From positions 4,210,638 through 4,274,637 of the forward strand of contig JACSVZ010000004.1 of NCBI GenBank assembly GCA_014706295.1: DNA of 64,000 nucleotides. Direction: 5' to 3'. Under the pieces are notes generated by a model, which did no database searches, had not been told where the DNA came from, and worked only from the letters and a program-made list of their open reading frames with translations. Each line of letters starts with the position of its first letter. The first letter of the stretch is position 1. Below are positions 1-13,270 of the stretch, one piece after another. The position numbers and the translations under genes were made by a program. The stretch is from Lycocorax pyrrhopterus obiensis (Eukaryota > Chordata > Aves > Passeriformes > Paradisaeidae).

Positions 1-498
1 CCATCCAGACATTGGAGAGCTAAGGTCTGGTGGGCGTCTGATTGCCACAGCTGGGCTGGGCCACAACAGTCAGCCATGCGTCCATATGACTAACCTTCTC
101 TCTTCCTATTTTTCCAGTTTAAACTTCAATAGTTGAACAAAATAGGAGATTTTAAGTCACACTTCTGCTCATGAAGGGAAAAAAAAAATCAACAAAAAAA
201 CACCGTCATCTTTTACCATAACAAGTTCATAAACCTAGGATAAACTTGCCAGCAGCTTGGAAAGGAATACATCCTACAGCGCCTCTCTGTCTAAAGGTAC
301 ACACAGTCTTGTCTATGAGTAGACCAGATAACAAAGAGACAAGCAGCTTGCACTGAAGTAGTTGCATGGCTGATTTAAAGAGTGATGTTCCCTCTTATTT
401 TCTTATAAAAATAAAGTGTATATTCTAGACTTTGCCTAATGGTCCTTTTGATTGTGTTTTATCAATTGTATTAATGGCTCTACATTTTCCTGTTTTTC
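1..498. other. Unassigned sequence, no gene seen
   Basis: This is AT-leaning non-repetitive sequence at the window edge. It has a short A-run near 179-188 but no recognised exon, repeat family or RNA gene. The only sizeable open frame here starts at 432, runs into the adjacent CR1 fragment and resembles nothing I know. Confidence 0.5.
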
Positions 499-1065
499 AC
501 AGAATCACAAAATCATCAAGGTTAGATGAGACCTTCAAGAGCATCAAGTTCAACCATCAACCCAGCAACACCATAATTACCCCTAAACTGTATCCCCAAG
601 TGCCACATATGGATGCCTCTTGAACACTTCCAGAGACAGTGACTCCACTACATCCCCAGGCAACTTATTCCAATGCCAAATCACTCTTTCAGTGAACATT
701 TCTCTTCTAATATCTAATCTGACCCTCCCCTGGCATAACTTAAGGCCATTTCCTCTCATCCTTTCACTTGAGACATGGCAGAAGAGACCAATCCCCACCT
801 CACTACAGCCTCCCTTCAGGGAGTTGTGGAGAGCAGTGATGTCCCCACTGAGCCTCCTTTTCTCCAGGCTAAACAACCCCAGCTCACTGAGTTGCTCCTC
901 TTAGGACTTGTTTTGCAGATCCTTCACCAGGTCCTTTGTTCTTCTCTGGACTCGCTTCAGCACCTCAATGTCCTTTTTGAAGTGAAAAGCCCAAAACCAA
1001 ATGCAGGACTCGAGGTGCAGCTTCACCAGTACTGAGTACAGTGGGACAATCCCTGCCCTTAAACT
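499..1065 (-). mobile_element. CR1 LINE, 5'-truncated 3' fragment
   Basis: Read on the minus strand, this is the 3' end of an avian chicken-repeat-1 (CR1) non-LTR retrotransposon: the last part of ORF2, which encodes endonuclease plus reverse transcriptase, and a short 3' UTR. On the plus strand it opens with the usual inverted CR1 terminus (agaatcacaaaatcat, 501-516). It continues through the familiar antisense landmarks, such as the stretch around 840-890 that encodes the FSLEKRRL motif on the other strand and the 'cagcacctcaatgtcctttt' stretch near 958. A minus-strand frame at 583-876 gives 97 residues containing FSLEKRRL, a GNGLKL box, [13 protein letters not shown] and ESLSLEVFK. This order is diagnostic of the CR1 ORF2 C-terminus. 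The 5' side fades out near 1065, so the catalytic reverse transcriptase domain is absent. No target-site duplication is expected for CR1 and none is seen. The element is dead, and the boundaries are good to about 10-20 bases. Confidence 0.93.
583..876 (-). pseudogene. CR1 ORF2 C-terminal remnant (open, 97 codons)
   Basis: This is the still-open tail of the CR1 reverse-transcriptase polyprotein. Its residues follow the family's C-terminal order: EKRRL near the start, GNGLKL in the middle, HWNKLP then ESLSLEVFK near the end. The conserved stop lies about 80 bp before the element's 3' terminus. It begins at an internal methionine only because the element is truncated; no promoter or upstream domain remains. 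It is retrotransposon debris, not a host gene. Annotation pipelines often mis-call this segment as a bird-specific hypothetical protein. Confidence 0.85.
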
Positions 1066-4000
1066 GCTGAAATTAGTATTTTACCCCTCCAACACTCAAA
1101 GAAAATTCAGCCCTTACAGATAAAAGTCTTGCCACTGGCTGCAGCATAGGCAGCTGATTGCAAACATGCAAATCCTCCTTAGGCTTTTGTATCCTGCCTT
1201 GGGACCGAGCTGCCAATATCCAGAGATGGTATGAATGAGGCATTACTGCTTGCACCAGAGCCTGGAATAAATATATTCTTCATGAAATTAGTACGAAAGA
1301 TGGGACATGTAGTATATACTTACCACTGGTTTACATGCATTCTGCGCCCTAAAGCAGCTTGTTTGTGTTTGCAAAGGCTTGGCTATGTTTCTATGGACCT
1401 GGCTCAGCTATCTGTTGCAATCAGACACCATCCTGCACTGCTAGTCCTGGGCTTTGGATTCCCCATGCCTGGTCTGGCCTCTTAACCCCACCAGTTCAGG
1501 CACTGTCAGCTTGATCTCCCTGGCACAAATGCTTATTGTTTAGGATCCTTATTTTTAGATGCTGTATCTACTGTCTACCTATTATCATCAAGAAGCATGC
1601 TGTCAAATCCCCAATAATGTAAACATGTTCCAGTGAGCAATATCCCCATCAGATACCTCAGCTTAGGGTTTAGCTCTTCATGAGTTAGCTGAAAAGCAAT
1701 ATTTTTGCAATACTCTTTGCCCAGAAAGAAAGCACTAGAGTCATGAACCTGAGCAAGAAATACCAGATACTGACCTGTCCCCTCCAGTGTCTAGAGTGCA
1801 CACAGTGTTTTGGGCTGCACACCGTGTCCTCCAAGTACCTTTCAACACCCAATTTCATTTTCTGAGTCAGACATGAGCCTCTGGCCAAGCATCTTGGCCT
1901 GTCTTGCCCACCAGACATCCTCCTATGCAAGATGTAAAGTATAGATAACAATCAAATACGGCAAAATCCACTAGAGCTGGCATACTGAAGTAGGCAGTAC
2001 AGATACTTATTAATTTATCACAGCTTGTAACACAAAGTAGTAAAAATCCAGAGATTCAAGATGTGGCCTATACGCTCCCCTTGCGCATGCAATTCTCATT
2101 AAAGTTAATGGGAGCTGTGTGCCCATCATATGTGGAGTATAAACTGTGAACAGTGAAATGCACCATATGTTTCAAAAAAACACCAACAATTGATACTAGT
2201 TCTCATTCTCTGGGAAGTCATACAGGGCACTGATGGCTGGACACAGGGCCTGAATGCCTTTTTATACAGTGAGAACTCCTCCTCATGCAGATGGCTTATA
2301 TTTCCTGAAAAACCTCCAGGAGTTAGTTACAAGTGCAGAAAATGAAAGGTGGAGAAACCTTTGATGTTTGACCTTCTTTTCCCCACATTTTTATCTCCCA
2401 CCCAAGGACCCCAAATACTCCGATCTTTGTATCAAAACTCAGAAAGTGTTGCGTACTCAAAGCTATTTTCACTCAGGTAAGAAAAATTTAAAAGTGACAA
2501 GCCGTGTGAAGAGTAAAGTGTGGAGTTCTACCTCTGCTATTGGCACAACTGTGCTAATACAAGTACAAGCTCAGATTTCAGAGCCAGCAGAACCTCCAGC
2601 TCTAGGTGCATGCAAAATGAGGTGTTTATAAGACATAGTGATGAACCGCTTTCTGGCAGTTCAAGATACGGCAGCGGCACTGAGTCAAGGATGCTGAGTC
2701 AGCATTAGCCACATGACTTAAAGCCAGCATCTTGGGCAGAAAGCCTGCTGGGAAAACTTCTGCTGATTACTTCCAAAACCAGAAATTCAATGTACAAGAT
2801 GAATCTTTGGCCTTCAAAAAGGTCACTAGATATTTGCAATACACAGCAGCTCTGCCTGCCCCTTCCTGCGCTTTCTGATTCTTTATAGCATACAGACTCC
2901 TATGAAATACAAAACATTCCCATTGTGTTACAGCCGCTTGGACAATGTTTCCTGCAATGAATATGACTAAATGGTATCAAATAAATGTGGAAGAAGCTGC
3001 AAAGATACCAAGCACAATGGAGAAACTTAAAGCCCATTGCAGAGTTTGGGAAATGATTCTGTCAATTACTACTTAGCAGAACACCAGGTATTAGGCAGCA
3101 TTTGATTATTATTTTCATGTTTGTAGCTCATACTGCTCAGCACTCTGCTGAGTGGGTGAAAAATTACATGAGCGGTCAACAAGTAACTTCAAGCAAGTAT
3201 TAAGCCTTCTCCTTCTTTCAAAATAATGTAAAGCAATGGTTTGATCAGGTCTCAGGCCTGCTTCCAACACTGATAAATAGCTTTTTCATCCTCAGCCTGT
3301 CAAGCAGATATATTGATCTCAAACCAATCTAGAAGGACAATTCATTGAAAACTTAACACCTTTCAGAGCATGTAAAATAAATTTTCTCCTGTACAGAGAA
3401 CTGGGAAGAAACCAGTATTGTATCTCTGAGCACAGGTAGCAAATGACTTTGACATTCTAAGTTTATTCTACAGAAAATATGGGAAACTTCGTATTTCTGT
3501 GCGGCATACATAACATACAGTCTTCTGTACACATCTGGGTTTGGTACAGACCTCATTAAAAAGGTCAGTCTTTACTGCATTCCCACATTGTTGGTACAGA
3601 ATAATAGCACAGAAGTAGTCTGCATAATCGTCTCCATTTTCCCTCCTTGTAGGCAACCAAGCGCACATCCACACAAATCAGTGGCAACGATTCTAGAAGC
3701 CAAAGGAAGGGGCTCTGTTTAGGGCTTCACCCTTGAATTTATTATAATAAATTCCTTGTATTTAGGAGGTATCAGCAGGTAAGTTTTCTGCCCCTGTACC
3801 ATCTCCTGTTCCCTCAACAAGGAGTTTTCCTTGCTCTACTCTACAGGCTGGGCTTGTTGGGATTTAACTGGAAGTCAGGAATGAGCATGATGATCCTTTG
3901 CTGGATCAAATCTTCAATATCCCAGTAGAGTAGCCAGACTGTAAATGTACCTTCTCTGCCTCAAGCAGGACCCTCTCAGATGCATCCAATGAACCAAAAG

Positions 4001-6139
4001 AATGGGCCATACCTCCTCCACAGCAGGAGCAGAGCAGTGAGTGGAGCAGGTGAAGTTCTGGGGCTCTAACACAGACATAACCTATTTCAGCAGTGCCTAC
4101 AGAAGTTCCCAGAGATGATGGGAAGCCTGTGCCATTATAGGCAGGCAGGTCAAACCCACAAACCAAACTGATGATTTTTCATTTCATCTCAGCCTTACCA
4201 TGCTCTGATTTATTATGATCTATTTTTTCCTTCTTCAGCTGGAGCTAGAATTGGTTATGTCAACCACAGTGATGAGGTGGGGGACAGTGTCTCTGGGGAA
4301 TGGAACTGAGACAAGCCCACTTACATCTTGGGGGGAAAAACTGTTTCATAAATTTAAAACAACGTTTACAAGGTAGAAGTGTGACCACACTTTTTCCATG
4401 TAAATAATGTCATACTTGTGAGGAGGGAGCCTTCAGTGATATTTCATGAATAGGCTCATTATGTTGCACCTGACCCACAAACAGTTCAGTTGCCTTTTTG
4501 ATTTATTATTTTTCTTACTTATTTTTGCTTGATGTGTTGTATATAATCAAATGCTTTATGATGCCAAATCCTGTTAAGATGTTACATTTTGCTAAGGCAT
4601 AATGTCAGTAAGGTTAATCAATTTATATTTTCTGTACAGAAAGATCCTGCTGTGACATTTGATCATCATGTGATGCTCCAAGGAGGAAAGAAGGACTCTA
4701 TGCACAGATATTTTCAGTGCTCTATATCAGAATCTTCAGAATAACTTAAGGTTTGCTTTCAGTGTCATCATCATCTTTTTACAAATAGAAGAATAAGAAT
4801 TGCATTAGCAGGAGTGGGCCAGACTCCAGATGGAGGCCCTGTGGAAGAATTTGCACACAGTCCAGGTTAGCTCAGATTCGTATTGGCCTCCAAAAAAAAT
4901 ATTCAGGAGAAACATTAAATCCTCTGAAGGGAAATATTAAGATGTTCATGAATGGAAACTGATTATTAACTATTTTTCTCTCTCCTTCTCTACATTTTAT
5001 ATTTTTAGTGTAAAATGTCATGTAAAGCCTGACATTGATAAAAATGGCAGGAAATGTTCCTTGCTCAATTAAATTACCATGAAGACCAGCTTAACATCTG
5101 CTTGGCAAACCCTTTGTAAATGCATGGCATTAATATTTAATAAAAATATCTATAGCTTTGGTTGGTCCTGAAGACATTTCACACTTTGCTCACACATGGT
5201 GTTTCATATAATTATTCTCTAAAGGCTGTCACTTTAGTCCTTTAGCAAAATAAAAGCTCCGAGGATGATTGAATATAGCAATCATGTCTTCTGGAACATA
5301 GTCTTCCTCCAGGAGACCATTTCTACTGACTCTTGTGTTATAAGGGAGAAGTACAGAAAGGAGAAAGTGGAAAAAAATGGAGGAAAATAGAAGACCTCAA
5401 TACTATTGGCAGTACAGTTTGAATAAAGTCAGAGTAGATATGTTGAAGTAACACTACAAAAAGCAGAGCTCATTCAGAGCAAAGAAAGTGAAAGCAATTC
5501 CTTAGCACTGTTCAGTCAAAGCATAGCACCTACTTGCAGAGAGTTACACCTAAAACCTTATCAATAAATCTACTCCATTTACTTGATTTATTCCCACAAT
5601 AATTCTCACAAAGCCACTGCACAGCTGGTACAGCACCTTGAAGATACCCAAGTCCTTTGTTTCCACCACCTGGAGTCTGCTAAACTTCCTAATCCTAGAG
5701 ACTACCCTAGAGGAAGGTCAAGCTGGAGCCAGATGCTCCAAGAAGGTGAGACAACAGTAGTGTTACCTGCACATCCCAGTTGGGACTGAGTGCAGAGACC
5801 AAAAAGGCCACACTCAGCACTACTAAATAGACCTAAACCCTTCTGAATCACACTCTGAAAAGTATCCTGGCCATTTCCATTCCTTTCAAGATACACTGAT
5901 GTCAGTCTCATGAAAGAAGAATAAAACCTCACTTTGAATGAGACAGACAGCAGTTTTGTATTGAAAGTTGTTTGTATACAGAAAAATTTTAAAAATTTCT
6001 TGAGGGGAAAATAACAAGCAAAGAAAACAATAAACACAGACCCCCCCCAAGCTTCCCTCCACCATCTCAGATATTTGGGGCATTCACTAAAGATCCTACA
6101 GTAGGGTCTAGTACTTGAAATATACAGTTGAATGATTGT

Positions 6140-6157
6140 ATATGTGTGTGTGTGTGA
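6140..6157. repeat. TG dinucleotide microsatellite
   Basis: About seven uninterrupted TG units follow a short TATATG lead-in. It is an ordinary vertebrate microsatellite and a plausible length polymorphism. Confidence 0.85.
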
Positions 6158-6404
6158 AGCACCTCCAGCTATTAACACTCCTCGACTCTTGCTAGAAAGA
6201 GGCAGACAAGAAAGAAATTTACCTAAACACTGGAAATTAAGAAGCTTCATCTTGAATCAAGCCTTGGTTTCTTCCTCCCAAAGAAAAAAGGATTTTTCTT
6301 GTGAATAAGAAAGATTTTGTATCAGTTGGCTCATGGAAGTATAACTAACTAGAAGTGATGGGATGAAACTGCGTATGGGGCAGAGGAAGAGATGGCTATC
6401 TGGA

Positions 6405-6437
6405 AACATTTAGCAAAATGGCTAAATGTTAGCCATT
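6405..6437. other. Two overlapping, mutually exclusive hairpins
   Basis: Hairpin A pairs aacatttagc (6405-6414) perfectly with gctaaatgtt (6421-6430) over a 6-nt loop. Hairpin B pairs aatggcta (6417-6424) with tagccatt (6430-6437) over a 5-nt loop. They share bases, so only one can form at a time. No gene is attached, and a perfect 10-bp stem is expected by chance about once in a window this long. Confidence 0.6.
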
Positions 6438-9400
6438 AGGCTGTGGAATAGTCTCTCAAGGGAAACTGCTGAGCCCTATTGACTGAGTCTTTCTGAAACT
6501 GCCTAGAAAAATCATGGGAAAAAAATTTCAGCATAGTACAGTCCTCCGTCTGCAAAGAGCAGAAAAGATGGCTTTCAGTAAGACTCTTCCACAGCTAATT
6601 TTGATGGCCCCCTATTTTGCTGAGCTCTCTGTTGATGGAAAATGAGTTCTATTTAGCAGTTTGTGGCTGGGGGGAAGCGGGCACCCCATGACCCCATGAT
6701 GAAATGCTCTGGCAGCGTGGAAGACTTAAACTCTCTCCATCAGATTGCCCAGATGGGGGTGCAGACTGCAAGGCAGCAAATAGGTTTCACTGAACTCACA
6801 CAATCTTTGCTATGAGTAAAGGGTCAAGAAGTTGAGACAGAGTTCAAAAAACAATATGAAAGAATAATGTATTTAGACTGGTTTTGTCCCCTTAATTGTT
6901 TATTGGTAAGTATGGACTTTACTGCCCCATGAAAAAGGCTACAGGAGAATACAGAGTTCAAAATCATGTAAAAAGGTTTATCAGATGGGAGTTTACCCCA
7001 AGGATCTGTGTAATTATGAAAACATCACCACAAAAATCCACCAAGGAGTAACAGAAAACTTAGGTAAGCTTTAAAGACATAAAAGTTACAGGCTACATTC
7101 TTGACTCAAACAGATCAACATGGCTTTCTCCAGCCAGTGGAAACACTAGGATTTACATCATTAAAAATCTGACCCCAGCCATGGAGTTGACTCTGGCAGT
7201 ACAACAGCCTTTGCGATCTGAACATAAAGCAGAGCATAGTACTTAGTATCACACTTTGACAATAATATTAATTTTTTTTTTTAAAAAAGAGACATCTGGT
7301 CAAAATAAAGTTGTGAATTCTGTGAAGTCCAAATTGACTTTCTGTGGGATGGGCAGGTCAAGATTTATCCTTGGTTCTTATATTCCTTCATAAATACCTG
7401 CTAATGTCAGACACTGAATGCACAATTATGTGAACCTTTGAGTCTCACAAAGTGTAATCATCCTTGTCTTAGTTATGATCACTTTGTGGCACTGAACAGT
7501 CCAATCTTTGGTTAGCATTTCATGTAGACTTGCAATGAAGGAAAGATGGTGACAGAGAAGAGTACTGAAAATGCACCTTCAACCCACTGTCCTTTGTCAA
7601 AAGAAGTTAAAGCAAAAAAAAAAAAAGTCTATTTTTCATGAAAAGTAGTTATGATGACAGAGTTATAGGAACAGTAGCACTTTGGGGTACACTAATTTTG
7701 TGCAAAATTTGTCTAGAGACCCTTTAATAGGGAGACAACCTACAACAGTTACTGTTTGTTAAAACAGCATTTTATAAGCCTGAGAGCCTAGCTCAGGCTT
7801 GTGGCCATTTTTCACTCGCCCTTGCTGTTTCCCCAACTGCATTTCCAGTGTTTTGCATATGGCTACATCAAAGCTAAGCCTAAATAAAAAGTTAACATCC
7901 AAAGAGCCATTACATCCTACAACAGTGTGCTTGTAAAGTGCACATAAATAAAAAGTGACCTTTTGTTTCAAGCTTATGATTTCAGCTCTGCAGCTTTAAG
8001 ATAATTTTTTTTTTAAATCACAATCAAGTTGTGTTAAAACAGAAACTGATAGGAAAATGTTCACAGCCAGAGCTCCAGCTTCTTATTTATATGCTTTAAG
8101 TGACCACTTTTCCTTGAAAGTTGCTTTAAATTTGTTGTGTTCCGCAAGAATGCTGTATGGAGCTAGTTTTCCAAAGATTCCAGTTTGAGTAAAGCAAATG
8201 GTGACAGATCCCCCAATTAAATGTTTTGCAAGTCAGCTCATTCTTTCAATGTTTATCTATCCACACCAATCATTCAAACTTTGGTCTTACCTGCTCCAAA
8301 CTCATCTAAATCACTCAAGATTATTCTTAAGTGTTGTCTGGCACCAACTGACGAAATTACAGGACAGCTTTTCTCAGCTCTAGGGAGGGCAAAAGCCACA
8401 GTATCTGTGTGTTAACTTTTCTTTGTATTTAGTCCATCTGAAAAATTTGAATTGGTCCTTCCCTATACCACTGTCAAAATACTGTATACCATTAGTAACT
8501 TCAACCAGGTTCTCACTGTTGTCAGACATTTAGCAGAGTCCAGGAAAACTATATGCAACATGCTCTATTGGACAACCTCCCCACAAATATGTTTCTTCCC
8601 CTCAGAGTTTTTCTGCCCTCCTGAAAATAGCAATATTCTATTCAAGTTATCATTTCCCCACCTTCCCCCTCCTGTTGCTTTTCAGCTGTTTTTCAATGCA
8701 TAGTCAGAGAGAGAAGCACACAGCTTTCTTATTCAGGCAAAGAATTATCCTGCTCTGCCTGCTGGCAAGCGGAACAATAAATATCCCTTTCAAAAACTCA
8801 AGCATCGCACACTTGAGAACAAGCTGCAGTAAAACTGCAGCAGAGCAGCCAGACACCGCTGATGCTATTGCTTGCTTGTCCCACACCCCTCAAAGCAGAA
8901 TTTGACACAGAGAAAAGAACAGATGCAAGCAGCAACACAAGATGTTTGAGGGGGACAGAGACCTAGGCACTCAGGAGAGGGGCTGTATAAAAATGTGCTA
9001 ACGTGTAATAGCAGAGCATATTGAAATGGTGAAGACAGGACCGTCTGGGGCACCATACTTCTGTTTCCTAATGGTTATGGATTCTGTGGAAATGCTAATG
9101 TTTGCACTAAAGGACCTCTCAGCAATATTTTGCAGCTTGAAGAACTCTTTATTTTGAATTGTTTAATTAGTTAGTGAGGTTGGGGAGAAGTCCATCTTAG
9201 GGATCATTAGTTAAGGCTTTAAGACATGGGGACTGAAGAAATTACTGTCTGAGGAAGTAGCAAAACTTCCCACTTGTCAGCCAAACACATAATTACACCA
9301 AGCACATAAGCTGCACCAGCATTTCTTGGTCTTGATGTCCAGTTCTGGGCCAGGCAGGGTGCAGGTACAAAACCTGAGGCAAGTACTTGTGACTTCTTGT

Positions 9401-12400
9401 AGCAGTCCCCCCTGCAGCTCAAAGCCATGGAGCAGTGACAACAGAGAGGGAAACAGCACATCTCAGTAGGCAGATCTGATGAGCATGCTGACTCTTTGAG
9501 GTCATTAAGGGACGAAGTCACCTCACAGGTGTCCAACCATTGTGTAGGACATACCTAAGATTCAAGCATGTTTTTAAGCGGAGGAAATGTTATTTTGCAT
9601 TAACAGAGAGAGACAAAAACTGGGTGGGAAAGTTCGCCTTATTTAAGTGTAGAGTTTAGTTTTGCTTAACAATAAAACTAACAGAAGCAACAAAAAAAAA
9701 TACTTTTTAAAACAAATTGATATTTTCCATGTCTCTTCTCGACTTGGACGAATTTTTCCCTTATGCCACTATAACAACATGAAAGTTTTGCAAAGAAAGG
9801 TGGAAGGTAGGGACAGGGAGGTAACTCCAAAACACAAGATTAAGCTATCCAAATGCGAGGCGTATCTGAACAAATGGGTACTTAGCCCTCAGAGATCTGT
9901 GTAGTCAGTTACAGGCCAAGCTGTTTATACCTGTTACACTCTTAATTATTAACTTTTTACAAACTATTTACAAGTAGAACTTTAATATAAAGTGCAGAAC
10001 TAAACTCCATTACAAGAACAAATTTACTGTTCCAGGAGACCAGTTACTGCAAGAGTTTAATATAATGTGAATCTGCAGTTTTTTTAAAGCAGCCAGTTTT
10101 AAGTCTGTACTTGACAAACATAAACACTTGCAACTGCTTTGCTTTTGCTACCATCAGCTAAAACCAACCAGTGAGTGCTGAATTCCCACACATTGCTTGT
10201 CTGAACAGACATGCACATGTCTCTTAAGCAGAGACACAGATAGCTCACATGCTGTACCACAGACAACACAAGAAGCAGGAGTTAACTAAACTCTGCTACT
10301 GCGAGGGCTGGGTAGGTAGCAGTGATACTCGGCCAAAAACTCCTGTGAAAACACAATGAAGCTTAGCTGGAAATGGACTCAAGAAAAAGAAAGTGATTGG
10401 GGAAGAAAAGTCCTCACAGAGCAACTTGAAAAGCACATCAGGGTTCTTGCACAGCAGAAGTGCAGTGAGACTCAATACTGGGATTTCATTCAACGTCTTG
10501 TTCTCCCAAAACAGAGCTGATTGGAGAATTAGGCTTCTGTCTATGCCAGAATACAAAACTATTGCAGTGAAGGTCAAAGAAGGAACTAACAACTGGCGGT
10601 CGCCTCTGTTTTGCTAAAGTCAGCTTACAGCATGCTGAAGTTTGTGTAAAAGTCTATTCTTTCTTTTGGAAGCCTCATCCTTATTTTGTTACCTAACTAA
10701 GCTCTAAAAGCCTCACTATGAGCATCTCTTCAAAGATTCAGAAAAATCTGGCCTCAGCCCACCATTCTTCCACTCCAGCTAAGATGCATTTCACACAGAA
10801 CCAAGAAAGCTTTAAACTTCTTGGGGGAAACTGTGTTTCTGGAAATGATGTTAATATTAGGCTACTTTTTTGTCTCTTTCTCTCATTTCTACTCTGAGAA
10901 GCGAGGAGAAACTCAAACTTACCCCAGCTTTAATATCTTCATACCTCCAGCTGTGACCCTGGTGTCTCTACTACAAGTCCTAAATTTGCTTTCTGGTCCA
11001 TGATGCCATTTCTTATGCTACCAGTTCTTCCCAGAAAGCTGCTTCCTTAATAAAGTGACTAAGGACAACACCTTTACAGTACTGAAAAAAATCAGGAATT
11101 ACAGTTGCCCAGTTTTGGTTTTTTCTCTCTCTAGGTTTCAGTAATTTTTCAGGAAAATACCTCCTTGCAGACCATTAGTAGAGGAAACAGCTAAGCAGTA
11201 AAATGCCAGTTCATTATCACTTGTGGGGATGAGGAGGTGTAACAACTGCTACATTGCAAATAATTTTCTCAACTGTTATAGTAAGAAACAAAGATATTTC
11301 TGGGTTTTTCAACACTACCAGAAAAATCTCTCTATGGTATTTACCTTAAGGTTTGGGGCACTATACCAAAATTGAGTTTACCTGCAGACCAACTGGAAGC
11401 AAGGTCCACTAGCCTTCTTCACACCAAAGTATGCTTTGGTTGCAGCCCTAGTGAAATAACAGCCATTATCAAAAAGAGTTCTTACTCAAAATTAAAACTG
11501 GAAGTATATTCAACCCTGAATGAAAATATATTTTCCATATGTGCCATTTTCTGCAGGTGCTTGATGCTATTGTTTGTGTTCTCTGGACCAAAATACAATA
11601 ATCAGAAAGATCGGCTGGCTTAGACACGATTTCACTTCGATTTTTATGTAACTTTGGCAAGGGTCCTCAATCAGGGAAGAGCTTTTTCTTCTGTGCTTTG
11701 GCTGCTGGACATAGGTCTCTTAGGGTTTTAACTACAATAGCTGTGTTCAATATTAACAACTATGGTTTTAAACAAACAGAAAACTAAACCAAAACCAAAA
11801 AAAAAGCCTTACTCTCTCCCCACTTCTTACTTGTGGTAAGTAGAGCACATTTGATTTCCTACAACAGCAAAGTGCAGCACTTTAAGTACAACTCAGTAGA
11901 AACTGAATGAACCATTTAGCTGAAAAGCTCCAGGTAGTTCATAATACAAAAACAGAAAATGCTGTTTACATTTTAACAACATCATTATACTTTCAATAGC
12001 ATTTGTGTCTGGGAATTTTGATCAACACAGGGAGCTCATTAGGTAGTGTGAGTAGATGTAACTACAGGGGAAATGTTACAGGATTTAGGATAAAACATAT
12101 TAAATTACAGCAATCCTTCTACAGTTTTCATTCGATTCTGAATGAAGCATTTTGTCTTCCACAAAGCAAACCACAGATCTTTTACAAAACATTTTTCAGA
12201 AGAATATTTCTCCAACAAACTGTCAGGTAGCACCGTGTGAATAACTTCTTTTCAATTTGGCAGCTGAATTAAAACTAAGAAAAAAAGAAAAAACCCTTCA
12301 GTTCATGCTGAACTGAATTTGAATTAGTTTAGGTTTTATCTTATTGGGCCAACAAAACCCAGACTTCAAATAAGCCTACACCATTTCACTTGACACAGAT

Positions 12401-12809
12401 ACTTCTATTAATAAAATGAAAGTCAGATATAAAGAAGATTGAGACTCATAGTTTATTTTGTGGTCCAGAGAGAACATCTGGAGAGGAGGTGGAAAGTCTC
12501 AGTCCTGCTTTCTCCCATGGAAATTGCAGTGTATACCTCATTTCTCTACCGACACAATATGTCATGGCAAAACACCTACAGATAGAAATATTATTCTCAC
12601 TTTGCCCAAATCATACAATGTAATGACAATATTATAATATCAAAAGTTAAATACTGCCTAGAGCCTAGGCAAGAAACAAGCTCTCCTACACACTACCTTC
12701 AATACATTCACAAAAGTAATTCCCTTCCCCAGTGCAGGTTTCTTTTAATACAAAGTAAACTCCACCAAGAGGCAAGTGGGATCAAGGAAAACCCGTATTG
12801 TGCTGTCAG

Positions 12810-13270
12810 GCTCCTGAGGGCACTAATGAGCCTTCATTGCCCTGATGGGCCTCAGCTGGGACCACCCAGCCACCTTGCCCTTGCCCCTAATGGATGGCCA
12901 GCCTGCTCCTCTCACCCTGGCCACGCCTCATCCTTAAGCCCCATCTGTCTGTCACCGGTGTTCACTGGTTCCTCACTACTGCCCCATGGTTCCGCTCAGG
13001 GACTGCCATGGGGCTTCACCCTGGTGGGGCAGCCACTGCCCAGCTCCTGTCCTGCTCCCAGCTCTCTCCTGCAGCGCAGCAGCCTGTTGCTGCCATAGCT
13101 TTTTTCCAAGCTGTGTGCCACAGAGCCAAGCCCCACAGCTTCTCTGGTAGGCTGGGCAACCCCACAGCTCCTCCAGACCATAGGGTCCACCCTTCCATCT
13201 CTGCCAGAGCCTGCTTCACCGGTCAATGTGAGTTACCAGTTGCTGCAGGAGAGCATGGCCCACGAAGGAG
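12810..13270. repeat. GC-rich block, possibly an old degraded repeat
   Basis: This block of about 460 bp is clearly more GC-rich than its surroundings, with sharp compositional edges. It starts near the stretch 'ctgagggcactaatgagcc' and ends near 'cccacgaaggaggag'. It is rich in CCAGC/CTGC words but has few CpGs, so it does not look like an unmethylated promoter island. Open frames occur on both strands (12826-13098, 12894-13280, 12996-13226) because GC-rich DNA has few stops; none shows a known domain. The opening words resemble an avian interspersed repeat I cannot name. An exon or a retrotransposed fragment is the alternative. Confidence 0.35.

Larger units (their letters stand above)
1066..12809. 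other. About 11.7 kb without an assignable gene
   Basis: I read through this block on both strands and found no recognisable exon, RNA gene or mobile element. The longest open frame, 5702-6250 on the minus strand (182 codons), has no family motif, includes the antisense of a C-run near 6042 and a TG microsatellite, and looks fortuitous. Small structures are listed separately: overlapping hairpins (6405-6437), a TG microsatellite (6140-6157), and A/T runs near 7270 and 7613. Very old, degraded repeats may be present; a trace resembling an old amniote repeat occurs around 2090-2125. Confidence 0.5.

Noticed and set aside
5702..6250. 182-codon minus-strand frame
   Set aside because: It has no recognisable motif, crosses a C-run and a TG microsatellite, lacks a promoter or splice context, and a frame of this size can arise by chance in 64 kb.
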